Shown in pieces: positions 60,411-64,000 of a stretch of 64,000 bases of DNA. The DNA lies in assembly GCA_037013685.1 (NCBI GenBank), contig CM072908.1, forward strand, positions 3,733,001-3,797,000, written 5' to 3'. The translations under genes and the position numbers were made by a program. Under the pieces are notes generated by a model. The model worked only from the letters and a program-made list of their open reading frames with translations. It was not told the origin of the DNA and did not search any database. This DNA is from Acridotheres tristis (lineage: Eukaryota > Chordata > Aves > Passeriformes > Sturnidae). The stretch's first letter is position 1. Each line of letters begins with the position of its first letter.

Positions 60411-61165
60411 CCCAGCCTCCAGTCACCTGGTTCTACCACGCAGTGCTCGTGCCATGGTGTTTTACAACACATAGCAACAAAACCTGAAATGTACTGGAAA
60501 TAATTCTACTATCAAATGCATTCAGCTCTGTTTGTTTGCTTTTAAATTAACATTGCGGATGAAATGATTCACTGAACTACAAAGAGATCCCTCGGCTTGA
60601 CAAGAATTGCAGGCAGGATTCTTTCCACTTTCAGTTATCACAGGAAAAAACATTTCAACATCTTGTCTGCTCAGTGCAGGAAAAAGAGTTCTGTGCTCTG
60701 TGCCTGGGAAACAAGGAGCTTATCAAAACAATCTCCAGCATCAGAGGGACGAGATGGCAGAGCCTCCGGTGAGGCACCTTTTCTGTCGCTGTGCACAGCC
60801 CTGGAGCTGCTGCGAGGAAGGACAGGGCTCTGAGCAGCTCAGGGCCGCTTTCATGGACTGCTGGTGCCTGTGACAAAGAGGATGGATCCCGCAGGAGCCA
60901 GAGCAGGAGGAGCAGCCACTCTAAGAGGATGCTCAGGACTAGTGCTGCAGCCTAGACCCAAAGAAGTGGGGAAAATGGAAAGTTTTTCAGTGATTTTCCT
61001 GCAGACAGGAGGTGGGAACTGTCCCAGAGATACAGGGAGAGGACAAGCAGCAGGCTCTGTGCTCTCATCACCCCATGTCTCCATCACCCCATCCCCTGCT
61101 GTAGATCCTTTGGAGGTCACTCATCCCTCTGCACTGTGCACATCCTCTCAGCCTGAGCAAAACCC
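60411..61165. other. Anonymous sequence
   Basis: AT-rich at 60490-60570 (GCTTTTAAATTAACATTGCG), otherwise mixed. The 150-codon frame at 60864-61316 runs through the CR1 tail and is not a gene. Confidence 0.4.
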
Positions 61166-61226
61166 GATGGATTCAATGATCCTAAGAGGTCTTTTCCAAC
61201 TTAAATGTTTCTCTGGCTCTATGAAA
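61166..61226 (+). mobile_element. CR1 LINE, 3' tail fragment (plus orientation)
   Basis: GATGGATTCAATGATCC, TAAGAGGTCTTTTCCAACTT and TGGCTCTATGA match the conserved end of avian CR1 (ATGATC..AGAGGTCTTTTCCAACCT followed by the ATTCTATG tail). Sequence further 5' is not recognisable, so this is a severely truncated or eroded copy. Confidence 0.8.
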
Positions 61227-61585
61227 AGCTTCTCCTTGCTCCTTGTCTCCTGCCTGGATGAGGATCCTGTCAGCAACTACAGCAGGGCAGCCCAGGCTCC
61301 TCCAGGAGCCACCTGAGGTAACGATTAGGAGCCAGGGCAGAGCAAGCAAGGGTGGATAAGCCGGACTAGTCAAAGAGCACATAAGCTTGGAGTCATAATT
61401 AGACAGGTCTAACGGGGACAGGGGGACAGGAGCCATGACCTTGACAGCATCAGGGAAGAGGACTGATAACAAGGAGGCAAAAGAGCTGGGGACTGCTTTA
61501 CCTATTCTGAAAAGAGATTTAAACTGCCTTCAACAGCTTCATTGCCAAGAACTTTTGGAGGATGTGCTGACAAACTCCACAGAGA
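61227..61585. other. Anonymous sequence
   Basis: No feature recognised. Confidence 0.5.
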
Positions 61586-61617
61586 TGAGTGAGTGAATGA
61601 GTGAGTGAGTGAGTGAG
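61586..61617 (+). repeat. (TGAG)8 microsatellite
   Basis: Eight 4-bp units, the third altered to TGAA. Confidence 0.95.
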
Positions 61618-63360
61618 TAGCACCGTGGGCTGGCAGCAAGGCCACACTCTGCTGGGCCAGCCCCCACTCCTCAGGCTGCTCCTGCCACCACCCAGGGATG
61701 GACACTCAGATCCCAAACAGCTCCTGAGAAGTCCCCATCAGCCTGCCAAGGAGCAGGAGCATCCAAGAGCTCCCTTTGCAGGGCTGCTGTCTGTGCAGGA
61801 AACATTTCTGCGTGGTTTAGGGCTGGGGAAAGCTGTCTAGCTCCAGGAAGAGACTGGGAAGGTTCTGCTTCTGGGAAAAGCAGATGGAAAAATGGATGTC
61901 AAGGAAATGCTGAAGGAAAGCATCATATAAAAAGTCATAAATTTCCAAATAATTTCAGTGAGCCAATTCCTTTAATTTTGGTGCCTTGGGACCAAACAGA
62001 AAACAAAGAAGCATAAGGAATTAAGCATTTCTCTCCATGGGTTGCCCTTTATGAAGGAAATTCCAGTGTCCAGGTCTCCATCTGTGCAAGGACTTCCAAA
62101 AGTTCCCTGGTTTGGCAAGGCCTTTTTGACACAACACCAATATTTCTTCTGTGGGTGGTCTTTGGGGGGAAGCCAGAGTTTGGACAGATGCCGAGGCATG
62201 TGGAAGTGTAGACTTAGGTTGTGTTTTATTTATTTTTAATCAAGCTAGTTTGCTAATTCCAGTTTGAAAGCTTCCGACTTCTCCAGAGTCAACAAGGTCA
62301 CCTGACAATCAAGCTCCCTGGTTCCATCAGGGCCTTTCCACCCACTTAATGAAAACAAATGCTGCTGGGACAAGGGCCATCCTTCTTTCTGTCTTCTGGG
62401 GCCCTGAGAACGGGCTTGCTTGAGGCTTCTGTTTATAGATGTTGTGTTAACAAACGAGCCAAGTGATGTTCTGGCTGCTCCCAGGTACATCTAATTCCCA
62501 AACAGTAATGGAGCTGTTCCTGGTCCTGGGTCACTAATGCTGATAGTGTCAGCCTCTGTATCTGGTCCTTGGCACATGAAATCCATGTTCCTCTAAGAAG
62601 GTGGAAAGTAAAACCCTTTGGAAGCCGTTTCTCACAGCAGGTTTTTAAGGGGCGGGAGTGGGGCTCAGCAGCCAATTGACGATGGCTAATTGCCTCTTGC
62701 CTCCTTGCCCAGGTCCATGCCCTCAGAAGGAGGGAGCTGACATTGCCTGGTGGTGGCTGAGCTGCTGGGGGGGGTGGGTTAATCCCCTTTTATGAAGTTT
62801 AAGATCCCAGCTTTGTAGTAAATCCGGTGTTTCAGGTGGTGAAATGCCACCGCCTTTTAAAAGCAGCGTTAAACCTCCCTAGACAGGTCATGGCAGGTCC
62901 TGGCTGGGAGAAAAGCCCAGAGAAGCCAGGCAGCAGGAGGGGATGTTTGTGCCATAAGCCAGTCCTGAGGCCGTGCAGGGAAGCAAATATGACCTAATGG
63001 GGATCAGTTGGTTTGCAGCAGGACCTTGGCTGCAGCAGCTTCTATTTCCAGCAGCATCGAGCTTCCCTCACTTCTAAGGGCTCCAGCCTGTAGGATGTCT
63101 TTTTTCCCCTCAGTATTCAAGTGCTGGCACAGTCTCTGGCTGTTGGCCCTGCGGGTACCAGGGGATGAATGAGGGCAGTTGGAACACAAGGGAAATAACA
63201 GCTTACTTTTATTATGAGATAAAGCAATGGAGACAAGGCAGGAGTGGAGAAGGGCTTAAATAAAACTGTGCAGCCCAGGCTGGAGGCAGTGGGAAGCAGC
63301 AGGGAAGAGGCAGGAGATGTCATGGGCATCTCCAGGCTGGTGAACAGATCCTGTCCATCA
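61618..63360. other. Anonymous sequence with AT patches
   Basis: AT-rich at 61920-61985 and 62220-62260 (TTTTATTTATTTTTAATC). Minus-strand frames between 61972 and 62675 look unusually varied in composition but match nothing I know. 62750-62880 has a G7 run and a TTTTAAAAGC word. Confidence 0.4.
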
Positions 63361-63380
63361 GTCTGTCTGTCTGTCTGTCT
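63361..63380 (+). repeat. (GTCT)5 microsatellite
   Basis: Five perfect tetranucleotide units. Confidence 0.95.
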
Positions 63381-63545
63381 ACAGCCTCAGCCCATGCTGG
63401 CCAGCACCTCACAGCCTCTGGCACTGACTCCAGCAGCAAGTGGGCATCCCTTTGTAGGCAAATACGGGGAACCTGAGCACCTGTCCTCCACTGCTTTCCT
63501 TCCCTCTTTGCTGTTCACATGGAAAAAAGCTGCAGCTGTGGCACC
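63381..63545. other. Anonymous sequence
   Basis: No feature recognised. Confidence 0.5.
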
Positions 63546-63568
63546 AAAAAAAAAAAAAAAAAAAAAAA
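63546..63568 (+). repeat. A23 homopolymer
   Basis: Twenty-three uninterrupted A residues, the longest homopolymer in the window. It could be the tail of a retroposed RNA on the plus strand, but no polyadenylation signal or recognisable retroposed body precedes it and no flanking duplication was found. Confidence 0.9.
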
Positions 63569-64000
63569 GTTAAGTGCTTTGTTTGTGGAATAGCCCTAAT
63601 GTAGCTAATATTACTAATATTTAGGCTTTTCTCCTGAACTAATTTCATTTGTTATTCTCCTGGGAGTGTTCCCTCCCTGCACTTCAATCAGCAAGTGTCT
63701 CCAGCGGCAGGATCTGGGTGGATGAGGGGCAGAGGTGCAGAGGTGTTCCTGGGCTGTTACGGGGACAGTGAGCAGTCTCCCCAGAGCCCTGCAGAGGGTG
63801 GAATGTTGGCTGTCACCTCTCCACCCACACTGCCCGGTGGGTGTAGGGCCAAAGGAGCCCTCGTGGGATGGTCAGGATGCTGCTGGAACACCCAGTGCCT
63901 CAGAGTGCTCTGGGGAGAGCAGCAGGGGACTGAGGAGAAGCCGTGTCCTTCTGCCAGAGGACAGTGCCAGCAGAAGGGGTGACATGCCAAGGGACATTGC
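63569..64000. other. Anonymous sequence to the window end
   Basis: AT-rich to about 63650 (GTAGCTAATATTACTAATA), then GC-rich. No gene recognised. Confidence 0.45.

Noticed and set aside
61972..62675. Run of varied minus-strand frames as a retroviral or exon remnant
   Set aside because: Frames are in different phases and show no retroviral motif such as a protease or reverse-transcriptase signature.
63546..63568. A23 run as a processed pseudogene tail
   Set aside because: No AATAAA signal, no gene-like body upstream and no flanking target-site duplication.
1..64000. tRNA, rRNA, snRNA or known microRNA genes
   Set aside because: By eye I found no A-box/B-box pair, small nuclear RNA signature or familiar microRNA; a covariance-model scan would be needed to exclude them.

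Overview
This window looks like noncoding DNA from a bird genome, most likely a passerine. The evidence is CR1 LINE 3' ends in both orientations, LTR-type endogenous retrovirus remnants without coding interiors, many short GC-rich minisatellites, and AT-rich islands set in a GC-rich, CpG-poor background. I recognise no protein-coding gene, tRNA, rRNA or known small RNA. The longest open frames (223 codons at most) are low-complexity, open on both strands together, or lie in stop-poor GC-rich DNA. The window is therefore best read as intergenic or deep intronic sequence. I cannot name the flanking gene.

Layout. 0-1 kb: a CCAAT-containing block, a polypurine tract, then a short CpG-rich segment ending in a TATAAATA box, the best promoter candidate here. 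1-16 kb: AT-rich homeodomain-type motif islands alternate with GC-rich filler, with a 5-bp microsatellite at 6.6 kb, an LTR-like segment at 11.2-11.7 kb and a minisatellite at 15 kb. 16.5 kb: a CR1 3' end. 17-26 kb: two strong AT-rich candidate elements, a second CpG-enriched stretch at 20.7-21.0 kb and a regular 25-bp x 10 minisatellite at 23.2 kb. 26.7-27.25 kb: an inverted repeat beside a solo LTR that still shows a TATA box and polyadenylation signal on the minus strand. 27-42 kb: mostly anonymous, with a CR1 3' end at 34.15 kb and candidate regulatory blocks at 33.8, 34.6, 35.9-36.4, 36.6-37.25 and 40.9-41.7 kb. 42.7-43.25 kb: a second LTR-like element with an internal duplication. 43-53 kb: more AT-rich blocks, several with perfect ATGCAAAT octamers, and two minisatellites. 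53-64 kb: mostly anonymous sequence with simple repeats and a short CR1 3' tail at 61.2 kb.

If this landscape has a function, it is probably transcriptional regulation: many short AT-rich blocks rich in homeodomain, POU, TCF/LEF and SOX-type words, as in the conserved noncoding clusters around vertebrate developmental regulators. Conservation cannot be seen from one sequence, so each such block is only a candidate. I found no evidence of a new multi-gene system.
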